A stretch of 64,000 bases of DNA from Streptomyces sp. SirexAA-E (GTDB lineage: Bacteria > Actinomycetota > Actinomycetes > Streptomycetales > Streptomycetaceae). Below the pieces are notes generated by a model. The model was not told the DNA's origin, made no database searches, and saw only the letters and a list, made by a program, of their open reading frames with translations. The position numbers and the translations under genes are program-made. The number at the start of each line of letters is the position of its first letter. Positions within the stretch are counted from its first letter, which is position 1. This document shows positions 1-8,359 of this stretch, piece by piece. Location: the NCBI RefSeq assembly GCF_000177195.2, contig NC_015953.1, positions 1,736,001 through 1,800,000 on the forward strand, in the 5' to 3' direction.

Positions 1-383
1 GCGTCGGTGAGCTCCTGGGTGCTGGCCGACTTGAGCAGGTAGCCGGTGGCGCCCGACTTCACGGCCTCCAGCACATCGGCGTGCTCCCCGCTGGCCGAGA
101 GCACCAGGACCCGCAGCGCCGGGTGGGACCCGACGAGTTCCTTGCAGACCTGGACGCCCGGCATCCCGGGCAGGTTGAGGTCGAGGACGAGGACGTCGGG
201 GACGGCGGCCCGGGCACGGCGTACGGCGCCCGGGCCGTCCCCGGCCGTGGCCACGACGTCGAAGCCGGACTCGGACAGATCGCGGGCCACGGCGTCGCGC
301 CACATGGGGTGGTCGTCGACGACCATCACCCTGATGGGTCGCTCTGTGGATTCCCGCGCGTGCGGTGTGCTCGGTGTGGTCAT
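1..383 (-). CDS. macR: NarL/LuxR-type response regulator, MacR-like (3' end cut by window)
   Basis: Only the N-terminal receiver domain lies in the window. The reading begins MTTPSTPHARESTERPIRVM, then VVDDHPMWRDAV with the paired acidic residues, and VLVLDLNLPGMPG with the phospho-acceptor Asp. KSGATGYLLKSAS carries the alpha4-beta5 part that normally precedes a LuxR helix-turn-helix; that HTH falls beyond base 1. The start codon ATG at 383-381 overlaps the TGA of the upstream kinase gene by four bases, so the two are translationally coupled and form a cognate pair. The symbol rests on the MacS-like partner and on recalled synteny with glkA in Streptomyces coelicolor, where MacRS affects development and antibiotic production. 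The family is certain, the orthology likely. Confidence 0.85.
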   Translation of the reverse strand, partial: MTTPSTPHARESTERPIRVMVVDDHPMWRDAVARDLSESGFDVVATAGDGPGAVRRARAAVPDVLVLDLNLPGMPGVQVCKELVGSHPALRVLVLSASGEHADVLEAVKSGATGYLLKSASTQELTD

Positions 384-1606
384 CGGACCGTTCCCGCCTT
401 CCCCCGTGAAACCTTCGGTACCTTCAACTCGACCTCGGTGCCCTGGCCGGGCACCGAGATCAGCTCCGCCGTGCCGCCCAGGTCGCGCAGCCGGCCGCGG
501 ATGGACAGGGCGACGCCGAGCCGCCCCTCCCCCTCCGCCTGGTCGAGCCGGCCCTCCGGGATGCCCGGTCCGTCGTCCCGGACCGTCACGATCACCTCGT
601 CGGGCTCGTCCTCGACCAGGATCCACGCCCGCGCGCCGGCTCCGGCGTGGGCCCGGACGTTGTCCAGGGCCGCGCTCACCGCGGCGGCCAGCTCACGTGC
701 CGCCCCGGGGGCCACCAGCACCGGGGCACCGGGTTCGGCGAAGCTGACCCGGGCGCCCGCGTGCGGGGCGAGCAGCGTGCGCAGATCGGCCCGCGCGGGC
801 TCCGGGTCCTCCGCCTCGTCGGGGCCCGGGAGGCGGACGACCGCGCCCTCGCCGGCGTCCTCGGAGACCCGGACGCCGGGCACCAGGCCGCTGGAGACCA
901 GGGTGCGCAGGGCGATCTCCTGTTCCCCCGCCATCCGGCCGAGCTCCGCCGCCTCGCCGCCGAGCGCGGTGCCCCGGCGCTGGACCATCGCGAGGACCTG
1001 GAGGACGCTGTCGTGGATGTCGCGGGCGAGGCGTTCCCGTTCGCGGGTGGCGGCCTCGATCTCCAGGGCGCGGGCCAGGGTGCGTTCACTGGCGCGGGCG
1101 ACCTCGACGACGTAGCCGATCGCTATGGACGCGACCCAGACCAGCAGGACGTTGTGGATCGTGTCCCGGCTGGGCTCGCCGCGCTCGACGATGTTGGCGG
1201 CGGCGACGAGGGTCGAGGCGAAGGCCGCCCACCGCCAGCCGCCCTTCAGCGCGAAGGCGAGCACCGCGCCGGCGGTCCAGATCGACGGCAGGGTGGTGCC
1301 GTCCTCCTGCTGGGCCTGGAAGTCGGCGAGCGGGGTGAGGAGGATCCCGGCCAGGGCGACCGCGAGGTCGATGCCCAGGAAGCGCTTGGTGCAGCTCGCC
1401 GCGTTGGCGACCCGGGGCAGGGTGGCCAGTGTCCACACGGCGAGGACCGCGAGGAAGGCGACGGCCACCCAGAGACGTTCGTACTGGTCCCGGCGCAGGC
1501 ACGCGAGCAGCACGGCGTAGACCAGCGTCAGGACGCGGTACGCGGTCAGCGCCCGCCACAGCGGCTGCTCGACCGACATCCGCACGACCCGTTCACCCCT
1601 GGCCAT
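380..1606 (-). CDS. macS: Sensor histidine kinase, MacS-like (HisKA_3 family)
   Basis: A 408-residue membrane kinase. The first ~170 residues hold about five hydrophobic segments (for example around ALTAYRVLTLVYAVLLACL and VLLVWVASIAIGYVV), with no large extracytoplasmic domain. The dimerization helix carries RERLARDIHDSVLQVLAMV with the phosphorylatable His. The ATPase domain follows, with the N-box-like ALDNVRAHA and G-box DDGPGIPEG. It should autophosphorylate and pass phosphate to the regulator whose gene overlaps its stop. The GTG-less ATG start at 1606 has GGGGGAGGA six bases upstream, so it is preferred over the internal Met ten residues later. The signal sensed cannot be read from sequence; intramembrane or envelope sensing is an inference from the topology. 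Confidence 0.88.
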   Translation of the reverse strand: MARGERVVRMSVEQPLWRALTAYRVLTLVYAVLLACLRRDQYERLWVAVAFLAVLAVWTLATLPRVANAASCTKRFLGIDLAVALAGILLTPLADFQAQQEDGTTLPSIWTAGAVLAFALKGGWRWAAFASTLVAAANIVERGEPSRDTIHNVLLVWVASIAIGYVVEVARASERTLARALEIEAATRERERLARDIHDSVLQVLAMVQRRGTALGGEAAELGRMAGEQEIALRTLVSSGLVPGVRVSEDAGEGAVVRLPGPDEAEDPEPARADLRTLLAPHAGARVSFAEPGAPVLVAPGAARELAAAVSAALDNVRAHAGAGARAWILVEDEPDEVIVTVRDDGPGIPEGRLDQAEGEGRLGVALSIRGRLRDLGGTAELISVPGQGTEVELKVPKVSRGKAGTVR

Positions 1607-1646
1607 GTCCTCCCCCGTCTTCCCGCCGGGACGGCGGACGGCGTGG

Positions 1647-2405
1647 TCACCCGCCGGTCCGTTCCGTCCCCTTCTTCGCCTCGTCCGCCTTCTGCTTCGC
1701 CTCGTCGGCCTTCCGCTTCGCCTCGTCGGCGATCTGCCGCTTGGCGGCGGTCGCGTAGATGTCCACGTACTCCTGGCCGGAGAGCTTCATGATCTCGTAC
1801 ATCACCTCGTCGGTGACCGAGCGCAGGATGAACCGGTCGCCGTCCATGCCCTGGTAGCGGCTGAAGTCCAGCGGCTTGCCGATCCGGATCCCCGGGCGCA
1901 TCAGCTTGGGCATCACCTGGCCGGGCGGCTGGATCTTCTCCGTGTCGATCATCGCGACGGGGATGACGGGTGCGCCGGTGGCGAGCGCCACCCGGGCCAG
2001 TCCGCCGGGTTTGCCCCGGTAGAGCCGTCCGTCGGGCGACCGGGTGCCCTCCGGGTAGATGCCGAAGAGCCCGCCGCTCTCGACGACCTGTATCCCGGCC
2101 TTGATCGCGGCCTCCCCCGCGCCGCGGCCGCCGGAGCGGTCCACCGGGAGCTGGCCGACGCCCTTGAAGAAGGCGGCGGTGAGCTTGCCCTTCACCCCGG
2201 GGGCGGTGAAGTACTCGGCCTTGGCGATGAAGATCACCTTGCGGTCGAGGACGGCCGGCAGGAAGAACGAGTCGGAGAAGGAGAGGTGGTTGCTCGCGAG
2301 GATCGCCGGTCCTCGGACGGGGATGTTCTCCAGTCCCTCCACCCACGGCCGGAAGGCGAGCTTCAGGGAGCCGCCGATGGAGAACTTCATCGCGCCGTAG
2401 ATCAA
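1647..2405 (-). CDS. 1-acyl-sn-glycerol-3-phosphate acyltransferase family protein
   Basis: A 252-residue PlsC-family (LPLAT) enzyme expected to transfer an acyl group to a lysophospholipid at the inner membrane face. NHLSFSD near residue 39 is the catalytic NHx4D motif. FGIYPEGTRSPDG near residue 115 is the acceptor-binding EGTR motif, and VIPVAM is the third block. The C-terminus is a charged tail with repeated ADEAK units, predicted helical. The start is a TTG at 2405-2403: AGGAGG lies eight bases before it, whereas the next ATG, five codons on, would be 23 bases away. The gene is followed after 40 bases by macS in the same direction and may share its transcript. The exact acyl acceptor is unknown. 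Confidence 0.86.
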   Translation of the reverse strand: MIYGAMKFSIGGSLKLAFRPWVEGLENIPVRGPAILASNHLSFSDSFFLPAVLDRKVIFIAKAEYFTAPGVKGKLTAAFFKGVGQLPVDRSGGRGAGEAAIKAGIQVVESGGLFGIYPEGTRSPDGRLYRGKPGGLARVALATGAPVIPVAMIDTEKIQPPGQVMPKLMRPGIRIGKPLDFSRYQGMDGDRFILRSVTDEVMYEIMKLSGQEYVDIYATAAKRQIADEAKRKADEAKQKADEAKKGTERTGG

Positions 2406-2666
2406 CTCGGGTGCCTCCTGTGTGCTGTCGGTCAGACCTTAGCCTGTGGACCTGTCCTCCTCCTGCCCCGCTCCGGGCCATGTCCCGCCTTCCGGTCCGG
2501 CCTCCCTCCGCCGCCGCCCGAAGGTCCGTCCCCGGGCGGCCGGCCCGGGTGCGGCCGCTGTGACGGTGACGGCCCTGGTCGGTGTCGGTCCGGTCGCGTA
2601 CGGTGAGGGCATCCTTCCGCACTCCTCCCGCACGTCCCCGCCACGCTCACGAACAGGAGACCCCTG

Positions 2667-3446
2667 GTGCCGGTCCTCCCCGGAGCCGAGCCGTTCCGCC
2701 ACGAGGGCGGAGAGGTCGGCGTCCTCCTCTGTCACGGATTCACCGGTTCACCGCAGTCGCTGCGCCCCTGGGCCGAGTACCTGGCCGAGCGCGGCCTGAC
2801 CGTGTCGCTCCCGCTGCTGCCCGGTCACGGCACGCGCTGGCAGGACATGGCGGTCACCGGCTGGCAGGACTGGTACGCGGAGGTGGACCGGGAGCTGCGG
2901 GCGCTGCGGGACCGCTGCGCCCAGGTCTTCGTCTTCGGCCTGTCGATGGGCGGGGCGCTGGCGCTGCGCCTGGCCGCCAAGCACGGGGACACCGTCTCCG
3001 GCCTGGTGCTGGTCAACCCGGCGAACAAGGTGCACGGCCTGTCGGCGTACGCCCTGCCTCTCGCCCGGCACCTGGTGCGGACGACGAAGGGGCTGGCGAA
3101 CGACATCGCCCTGGAGAACTCCGACGAGATCGGCTACGACCGGGTGCCACTGCACGCGGCGCACTCCCTGCGGACGTTCTTCCGGCTGGTGGACGGCGAA
3201 CTGCCGCAGGTCATCCAGCCGCTGGTGCTGCTGCACAGCCCGCAGGACCACGTCGTGCCGCCGGCCGACTCGGCGCGGATCCTGAGCCGGGTGTCCTCGA
3301 CGGACGTCGAGGAGATCCTCCTGGAACAGAGCTACCACGTCGCGACGTTGGACCACGATGCGGAGCGGATCTTCGGCGAGAGCTACCGGTTCATCGGCCG
3401 CCTCGCACCCAGCGTCGGCAAGAAGGGGAGCACGTCCGGTGGCTGA
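2667..3446 (+). CDS. Alpha/beta hydrolase (carboxylesterase / monoacylglycerol-lipase type)
   Basis: A 259-residue cytosolic hydrolase. HGFTGSPQS near residue 23 forms the oxyanion region. GLSMGGALAL near residue 91 is the nucleophile elbow with Ser. SPQDHVVPP supplies the acid, and SYHVATLDHD near the C-terminus the catalytic His. The pattern is that of Est30-like carboxylesterases acting on short to medium acyl esters. Translation starts at GTG with CAGGAG eight bases upstream. Its stop overlaps the start of the next gene by eight bases, so the two are co-translated. No signal peptide is present. The substrate is not deducible. Confidence 0.87.
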   Translation: MPVLPGAEPFRHEGGEVGVLLCHGFTGSPQSLRPWAEYLAERGLTVSLPLLPGHGTRWQDMAVTGWQDWYAEVDRELRALRDRCAQVFVFGLSMGGALALRLAAKHGDTVSGLVLVNPANKVHGLSAYALPLARHLVRTTKGLANDIALENSDEIGYDRVPLHAAHSLRTFFRLVDGELPQVIQPLVLLHSPQDHVVPPADSARILSRVSSTDVEEILLEQSYHVATLDHDAERIFGESYRFIGRLAPSVGKKGSTSGG

Positions 3447-4107
3447 GCACGACGCGGAACGCACGGGCAGCGACGAGGAGCGCGAGCCGCGCCCCACGGA
3501 GGGCACGGCCGCCGTTCCCGAAGGCACGGAGGAGGTCGCACCGCTGGACGAGGCGGCGGCCTGGGAGGCGATCGTCGCGGGATACGGCGAGGAGCCGCCC
3601 GACCCGCCGGGCGCCAAGCCGTTCAAGTCGGTCGAGGCCCTGGCGCGGCTGGAGGACGACCAGCTGAACACCTTGCCGGACGCCGAGCCCGGCCAGGGTG
3701 ACGCCCCGGAGAAGGGTGCCGACGGCAAGCCGGCGGGCGGGCCGCCGGAGAAGAAGCTGGGCGGTTCGGTCGTCTTCGCCCCGGGGGTGGCGGGTCCGCG
3801 CGACTACCGGGTGGCCGAGCCGCAGGACGGCGACATCGACGATCCGGACGACGGCGAGGAGGGGCACTTCGTCCCGCCGGAGCCGCCGCCGCTGCCGGAG
3901 GCCGACGTCACGGCGAAGTTCGCGTGGCTCGCGGTCGTCGGCGGACCGGTGCTGATGCTGGTCGCGGTGCTGCTCCAGTGGGAGATGACGTGGTGGCTCA
4001 CCACGCTGAGCATCGGCGGCTTCCTCGGCGGCTTCGTCACGCTGGTGGCGCGCATGCCGCACGACGACGAGGAGGACGACGACCCGGGACGCGGCGCGGT
4101 CGTCTGA
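3439..4107 (+). CDS. Acidic membrane-anchored protein of unknown function
   Basis: I do not recognise a domain. The 222-residue product has a long, very acidic, Pro/Gly-rich N-terminal ~150 residues (many Glu/Asp, low complexity). Two hydrophobic segments follow near the C-terminus (WLAVVGGPVLMLVAVLLQW and TTLSIGGFLGGFVTLVA), then an Asp/Glu tail. The likely topology is a cytoplasmic acidic tail with a C-terminal hairpin anchor. The start is GTG at 3439, eight bases inside the upstream hydrolase gene, with AAGGGGAG eight bases before it. Coupling to the hydrolase suggests a shared transcript, and possibly a membrane tether for it, which is an inference. Confidence 0.72.
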   Translation: MAEHDAERTGSDEEREPRPTEGTAAVPEGTEEVAPLDEAAAWEAIVAGYGEEPPDPPGAKPFKSVEALARLEDDQLNTLPDAEPGQGDAPEKGADGKPAGGPPEKKLGGSVVFAPGVAGPRDYRVAEPQDGDIDDPDDGEEGHFVPPEPPPLPEADVTAKFAWLAVVGGPVLMLVAVLLQWEMTWWLTTLSIGGFLGGFVTLVARMPHDDEEDDDPGRGAVV

Positions 4108-4136
4108 CCGGGCGGCGGCGCGGTCGTCCGACCGGG
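4093..4136. repeat. Imperfect 24-bp tandem duplication over a stop codon
   Basis: A 20-base unit at 4093-4112, which contains the TGA of the preceding gene, recurs at 4117-4136 with one mismatch (tctgacc versus tccgacc). It looks like a local slippage duplication. No function is evident. Confidence 0.7.
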
Positions 4137-4149
4137 TCTCGGGAGCGGA

Positions 4150-4911
4150 TCAGGCCCCGGCGGGCACCCGGAGGGCGGCCAGGACGGGCAGGTGGTCCGT
4201 GGCCGCCCGCAGATCGGCGCCGGTGACACCGGGCAGCCCCGCCGGGACGCCGCAGCCGAGCACCTCGACCCCGCCGGTCGCGAACACCGCGTCGATCCGC
4301 TTCACCGGTTCCGGCGCCGGGAAGGTGGGCTCGCCGCCCCAGGGGCGTACGGTCCGGCAGTCCTGGAGCCGCCCGGCCAGTCGCCGGAAGGCCGGCCCGT
4401 CCGGGACGTCGTTGAGGTCTCCGCCCACCACCGCGTGCGGGACCTCCAGGGCGTCCAGGTGGTCCAGCAGCAGTCCGGCCTGGGTCCGCCGCTCCTCGCG
4501 CTCCAGGCTCAGATGGCAGCTCACCACGCCGAGCCGCGCCCCGGCGATCCGGACGACGGCCGTGGCCAGCCCGCGCCGGTGCAGTCCCGGGGTGCGGGGC
4601 AGCAGGACGTCCTCGGTGCGCTCGACCGTGGCCCGCAGGGAGCAGAGCAGCATCGGCCCGGCCGCGGTGGCGCCGCCCGCGAGCATCACGAGGTCGGTCC
4701 GGGCGGCGAGCCGGGCGGCCGCCTTGCGCCAGCGGAAGAAGCGCGGGGCCTCCTGGAGGCACACCAGATCGGGCGCACAGGCGCGGATGACACGCGCCAG
4801 CGCCTCGGTGTCGTCGCGCAGCGAGCGGACGTTGTAGCTGAGCACCCGGACGAGGGCCGAACCGTCCGGCTCGGTACGGGAGTCGGGCAGCGGTGTCGGC
4901 GGGGTGACCAT
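4150..4911 (-). CDS. Endonuclease/exonuclease/phosphatase (EEP) family protein
   Basis: A 253-residue EEP-fold hydrolase with the metal-dependent phosphodiesterase motifs in order: SYNVRSL (Asn), CLQE (catalytic Glu), GGDLNDVPDG (Asp/Asn) and ATDHLPVLA (final Asp-His). No signal peptide or membrane segment is visible, so a cytosolic role is likely. It could act on nucleic acid or on phospholipid or inositol phosphates. I chose the ATG at 4911 because TATCGT lies seven bases upstream, the spacing of a leaderless start. A TTG 19 codons further upstream lacks a ribosome-binding site. It follows glkA in the same direction after 75 bases. Confidence 0.8.
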   Translation of the reverse strand: MVTPPTPLPDSRTEPDGSALVRVLSYNVRSLRDDTEALARVIRACAPDLVCLQEAPRFFRWRKAAARLAARTDLVMLAGGATAAGPMLLCSLRATVERTEDVLLPRTPGLHRRGLATAVVRIAGARLGVVSCHLSLEREERRTQAGLLLDHLDALEVPHAVVGGDLNDVPDGPAFRRLAGRLQDCRTVRPWGGEPTFPAPEPVKRIDAVFATGGVEVLGCGVPAGLPGVTGADLRAATDHLPVLAALRVPAGA

Positions 4912-4918
4912 GCGGTGC

Positions 4919-4924
4919 ACGATA
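4919..4924 (-). promoter_or_regulatory. Candidate -10 box for leaderless EEP gene
   Basis: TATCGT on the minus strand ends seven bases before the ATG at 4911. No Shine-Dalgarno sequence is present. A matching -35 is not obvious. Confidence 0.4.
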
Positions 4925-4986
4925 CGTCCGACGCCCGCCGCACCCCGGGAGGGCGCGACGGGCGTCAAAGGAGGAACGGGCAGCCG

Positions 4987-5928
4987 TCAGCCCTGGCGGG
5001 CCAGGTCGGCGGCGCCCACCAGACCCGCCTTACCGCCCAGTTGGGCGGCGAGGACCTGGGCGTGCGGGCGCCATTCGCCACCGATCAGCCAGCGCCGGAA
5101 CGACTTGCGGATCGGGTCGAGGACCAGTTCGCCCTCGTCGGAGACGCCGCCGCCGACGATGAAGGCCGACGGGTCGAAGAGCGAGGCGAGGTCGGCCAGT
5201 CCGGCTCCGGCCCAGCGGGCCAGCTCACGGAACGAGTCGACGGCGACGGGGCAGCCCTGCCGGGCGGCCTCGCTGATGTGCTTGCCCTCGATGCCCTCCA
5301 CCGTGCCGTCGCCGAGTCCCAGCAGGATCGGGGCGTTCTCCGGGGTGGCGTTGGCGCGCTGCTTGGCGTACCGGACGAGAGCGCGCCCGGAGGCGTACTG
5401 CTCCCAGCAGCCCTGGCTGCCGCAGCCGCACAGCAGTCCGTCCGGGACGACCCGGATGTGGCCGAATTCCGCTGCCACACCGAAGCGTCCGCGGCGCAGC
5501 TTGTTGCCGATGATGATGCCGCCGCCCAGGCCGGTGCCGAGCGTGATGCAGATGACGTCGTCGTGGCCCTGGCCGGCACCGAAGCGGTATTCGCCCCAGG
5601 CCGCCGCGTTGGCGTCGTTCTCGACGACGACGGGGAGGCCGGTGCGCTGTTCGACCTTGTCCTTCAGCGGCTCGTGCCGCCAGTTGATGTTCGGGGCGAA
5701 CAGCACGGTGGCGCGCTTGTCGTCGACGTATCCGGCCGCGCCGATGCCGACGGCTTCGACGTCGTGCCCCTCGCTCGCTCCGGCCACGGCCGAGCTGATC
5801 GCGTCGACGATGCCTTCGGCCGTCGGCGGGGTCGGTACCTTGAACGTCGAGAGGATCTGGCCCTCTTCGTCGACCACTCCAGCCGCGATCTTCGTGCCGC
5901 CGATATCGACGCCGATGGTGAGTCCCAT
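4987..5928 (-). CDS. glkA: Glucokinase, ROK family
   Basis: ATP-dependent glucose kinase (glucose to glucose-6-phosphate), cytosolic. The 313-residue protein has DIGGTKIAAG near residue 8 (phosphate binding), ENDANAAAWGEY near residue 104 with the catalytic Asp, and LGTGLGGGIIIG. The ROK zinc motif is GLLCGCGSQGCWEQYASG near residues 165-182, with three Cys in CGCGSQGC and the upstream His in EFGHIRV. In Streptomyces GlkA is also required for glucose repression of other carbon pathways. The length matches the family. The ATG start has GAGGG just upstream. Neighbours upstream (DUF5304, ArsA-like ATPase) run in the same direction but with a 75-base gap. Confidence 0.95.
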   Translation of the reverse strand: MGLTIGVDIGGTKIAAGVVDEEGQILSTFKVPTPPTAEGIVDAISSAVAGASEGHDVEAVGIGAAGYVDDKRATVLFAPNINWRHEPLKDKVEQRTGLPVVVENDANAAAWGEYRFGAGQGHDDVICITLGTGLGGGIIIGNKLRRGRFGVAAEFGHIRVVPDGLLCGCGSQGCWEQYASGRALVRYAKQRANATPENAPILLGLGDGTVEGIEGKHISEAARQGCPVAVDSFRELARWAGAGLADLASLFDPSAFIVGGGVSDEGELVLDPIRKSFRRWLIGGEWRPHAQVLAAQLGGKAGLVGAADLARQG

Positions 5929-6003
5929 GAATCCCTCAGTTTCGGTCGAGCCCCGCTAGGGCCAACCGTACCCGAGCCGGGGACGGGTATTTCCTGCCCC
6001 GGG

Positions 6004-6516
6004 TCAGTCCAGGTCGATATGTTCGCTACCGCCGGGGCCCTCGTCACGCGGGTCCGAGGGGTCCTGCGCGGCCTTCCCGGCGGGCCCGGTCGGGTCCGGA
6101 GCGGCGCCGGAGGCGTCCCGGGCGGGCCGGGTGGTGCCGGAGGCGCCCTCGGTGCCCTGGGTCCAGCGGCCTTCCTGGCCCTCGACGGCGGAGCGGTAGG
6201 CGGCCAGGAGCTCGTTGCCCGCGGCGGCGAGGTGGTCGAAGACGCCGGGGTTGCGCTCGATGACGGGTCCGACCGCGGACTTCGCCTGCCGGATGACCTG
6301 CTGGACGGTTCCCTGGGCGGCCGCTCCGAGCAGCGGCGACCGGAGGGAGGAGACCTTGTCGGCGACGGCGTCGAACAGCTTGCGCAGTTCCTCGGCGGCC
6401 GATCCGGGCGGCGGCCCGTACTCGGCCCTGCGGCGGGCCTTCTCGGCTTCCAGGTCCTCGGCGCAGGCCTGTGCCCACGCGTCGTCGTCGGCGGGACGAT
6501 CGGTGGCTTCACTCAT
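6004..6516 (-). CDS. DUF5304-like small acidic protein
   Basis: A 170-residue soluble protein. An acidic helical N-terminus (DDDAWAQACAEDLEAEK) is followed by a predicted helical core (ELRKLFDAVADKVSSL to VFDHLAAAGNELLAAYRSAV), then a low-complexity Gly/Pro/Asp tail. It resembles the actinobacterial DUF5304 family that sits next to glkA, by my recollection of such annotations. The function is unknown. The start has AGGAG six bases upstream. It lies between glkA and the ArsA-like ATPase gene, all in one direction. Confidence 0.75.
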   Translation of the reverse strand: MSEATDRPADDDAWAQACAEDLEAEKARRRAEYGPPPGSAAEELRKLFDAVADKVSSLRSPLLGAAAQGTVQQVIRQAKSAVGPVIERNPGVFDHLAAAGNELLAAYRSAVEGQEGRWTQGTEGASGTTRPARDASGAAPDPTGPAGKAAQDPSDPRDEGPGGSEHIDLD

Positions 6517-6597
6517 GGCGGACTCCTGCGACGCGGTTGCCTGCGACGGCCCTGCGGGCCCCGTACCACCGACGGTACCCGAACGGTGGTGACGGGT

Positions 6598-7788
6598 TCA
6601 CCGTGTCCGGGGCCAGAGGCCGGGGTCCGGGACGAACCGGACACGCAGCACCCCGTCGGTCAGGGCGGCCCCGGCGACGGTGCACCGGCGCAGCGCGGAC
6701 TCCAGGCGCAGGACGCGGTGGAACTCGCCCGCGGTCAGAAGCAGTTCGTCACCCCGCCGGACGAGCCGGAGGTTCTCCTTGACGGCACCGGGCAGCGGCA
6801 GGCACCAGGTCAGGACGCCCTCGTCGCCCGGCTCCCCTCGGGTGTCCTCCGTCCACCACGGGTCATCGGCGGGCCCGGGTGTCCGCTCGTCGGGTGCGCA
6901 GTCCGCGCCCAGCAGGCCGAGGTCCTCGGGGGTGCGGGGGTCGCGCCCCAGGTGGGGGACCTCGGTCAGCGGTGCGGGGCCCTGGCGCCAGTGGTCCAGG
7001 CACTTGTCCTGCCGGGCCGCGAGGTCGGCGAACCAGGGGTCGGCCGAGTGCCGGGGCAGCAGCCGGTTGGCCACGAGGGTGTCGACGCGCAGCCCGTGCA
7101 GGGCGAGCCCGGTGCGGGCGCGGCCGAGGGCGTCCTCGGCGGCGGGCCCGGGCTCGGCGACCAGCCGTACCGTCGTCGCGCGGTCCCGGAGGAGGGCTTC
7201 GACGGCGGCGAGTTCGGTGTCCTTGCGGGCGGCGGCCTCGTACAGCCACTGCGCGGGCATGGGGACGCCGGCGATCTGGGCGAGCATCGGGCGCAGCGCG
7301 CGGGCGGCCTGGCGTTCGGGGGGCAGCAGCCGGCGCAGGTAGCGGCGCAGCTGGCCGGGCAGGGCGAGCAGGGCGAGGGCGTCGGCCAGCGGCGGCAGGT
7401 CGACGACGAGGACGTCGTACTCCGTGGCCCGGTCCCCGGCCGCCGCCCGGTGCAGGGTGTGCAGAAGGGCGAGCTGTCCGCTGCCCGGCAGCTCGGTGAG
7501 CTCCTCGGCGTCCAGCCGGTTGGCGCCGAGGAGGTCGAGCACTCCGGACGCGCGGTCCTGGAGGGCGACGAGTTCGGCGCGGAAGTGCGCGGCGGAGTCG
7601 GTGCGGACGTGGTGCAGTCCGTCGACGGTCTCGGCCGGCGCCGGGCCGCCGGGGTCGGGCAGTCCGGGGACCGGGTCGGTCGTGACCAGGAGCGTGCGCC
7701 GGCCGGCCCGGGCGGCGGCGAGGGCGCTCGCCGCGGCGAGCGTCGTACGGCCGGAGCCGCCGGGGCCCGTGACGAGGACCGTGCGCAC
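6598..7788 (-). CDS. ArsA/GET3-like ATPase with altered P-loop
   Basis: A 396-residue P-loop protein of the ArsA/ParA (SIMIBI) type. The N-terminus is MRTVLVTGPGGSGRTTLAAA. The deviant Walker A of this family normally reads KGGVGKT, but here the signature Lys is Pro and the P-loop Lys is Arg. VVDLPPLADALALLALP is a plausible Walker B/switch region, and VANRLLP matches the base-recognition strand of the family. There is no membrane segment and no arsenite Cys trio, so arsenic efflux is unlikely. The GTG start lies four bases after the stop of the START-like gene, so the pair is co-translated. It may be a chaperone-like or regulatory ATPase, possibly with weak hydrolysis. Confidence 0.78.
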   Translation of the reverse strand: MRTVLVTGPGGSGRTTLAAASALAAARAGRRTLLVTTDPVPGLPDPGGPAPAETVDGLHHVRTDSAAHFRAELVALQDRASGVLDLLGANRLDAEELTELPGSGQLALLHTLHRAAAGDRATEYDVLVVDLPPLADALALLALPGQLRRYLRRLLPPERQAARALRPMLAQIAGVPMPAQWLYEAAARKDTELAAVEALLRDRATTVRLVAEPGPAAEDALGRARTGLALHGLRVDTLVANRLLPRHSADPWFADLAARQDKCLDHWRQGPAPLTEVPHLGRDPRTPEDLGLLGADCAPDERTPGPADDPWWTEDTRGEPGDEGVLTWCLPLPGAVKENLRLVRRGDELLLTAGEFHRVLRLESALRRCTVAGAALTDGVLRVRFVPDPGLWPRTR

Positions 7789-7792
7789 CCGG

Positions 7793-8242
7793 TCAGGCCT
7801 TGGAGACGGACTCGACGCGCTTCTTCAGGCCGGCCAGGGCCCGGTCGATGATGACCTTCTCGGCCTTGCGCTTGATCATGCCGAGCAGCGGGATCTTGAC
7901 GTCCACGGCGAGCCGGTAGGTGACCTCGGTGCGGTCGCCGTCGCCGAGGGGCGCCAGCGCGTAGCTGCCGTCGAGGGCGCGCAGCATCTGGGACTTGACG
8001 AGGGTCCAGTCGACCTCGTACTCGCTGTTCCAGGTGTAGGCGAGCACGTGGTCGTCCTTGATCGCCCCGGCGTCCAGCACGAGGCGGACCTGCTCGGCGC
8101 GGCCGAGGTCGTCGGTGGCCAGGATCTCGGCCTCCTTCACCTCTCCGGTCCACTCCGGATAACGGGCGAAGTCGGCGATCACGTCCATCACGTCGGCCGG
8201 TGCCGCCTCGATCGTGATGCTCGAGCTGGTGTGTTCAGCCAT
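7793..8242 (-). CDS. SRPBCC / START-fold protein (polyketide-cyclase-like)
   Basis: A 149-residue helix-grip-fold protein: HTSSSITIEAAPADVMDVIADFARYPEW is not shown in full but begins near residue 3, and is the typical beta1 plus alpha1 start of the Bet v1/cyclase family. A long C-terminal helix (KVIIDRALAGLKKRVES) closes the fold. Such proteins bind lipids or other hydrophobic ligands in the cytosol. The start MAEHTS at 8242 was chosen because GGAGGG lies eight bases upstream; an in-frame Met twelve codons earlier lacks this. It is directly followed by the ArsA-like ATPase gene (four-base gap), suggesting that the two proteins work together. Confidence 0.82.
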   Translation of the reverse strand: MAEHTSSSITIEAAPADVMDVIADFARYPEWTGEVKEAEILATDDLGRAEQVRLVLDAGAIKDDHVLAYTWNSEYEVDWTLVKSQMLRALDGSYALAPLGDGDRTEVTYRLAVDVKIPLLGMIKRKAEKVIIDRALAGLKKRVESVSKA

Positions 8243-8359
8243 CGCCGTGGCCCTCCAGTGCGGTAATACCGGTCGCATTCGGCAGTGGCCTGCCGTGTGC
8301 AGGCTATCGCGTGCCCGCGGTGGCCCCGTCCACGCCCCGGCCCCCGCCCGGGGGTCCGG

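Noticed and set aside
4192..7851. A 1219-codon open frame on the plus strand
   Set aside because: Antisense to glkA, DUF5304 and the ATPase gene, with low-complexity translation.
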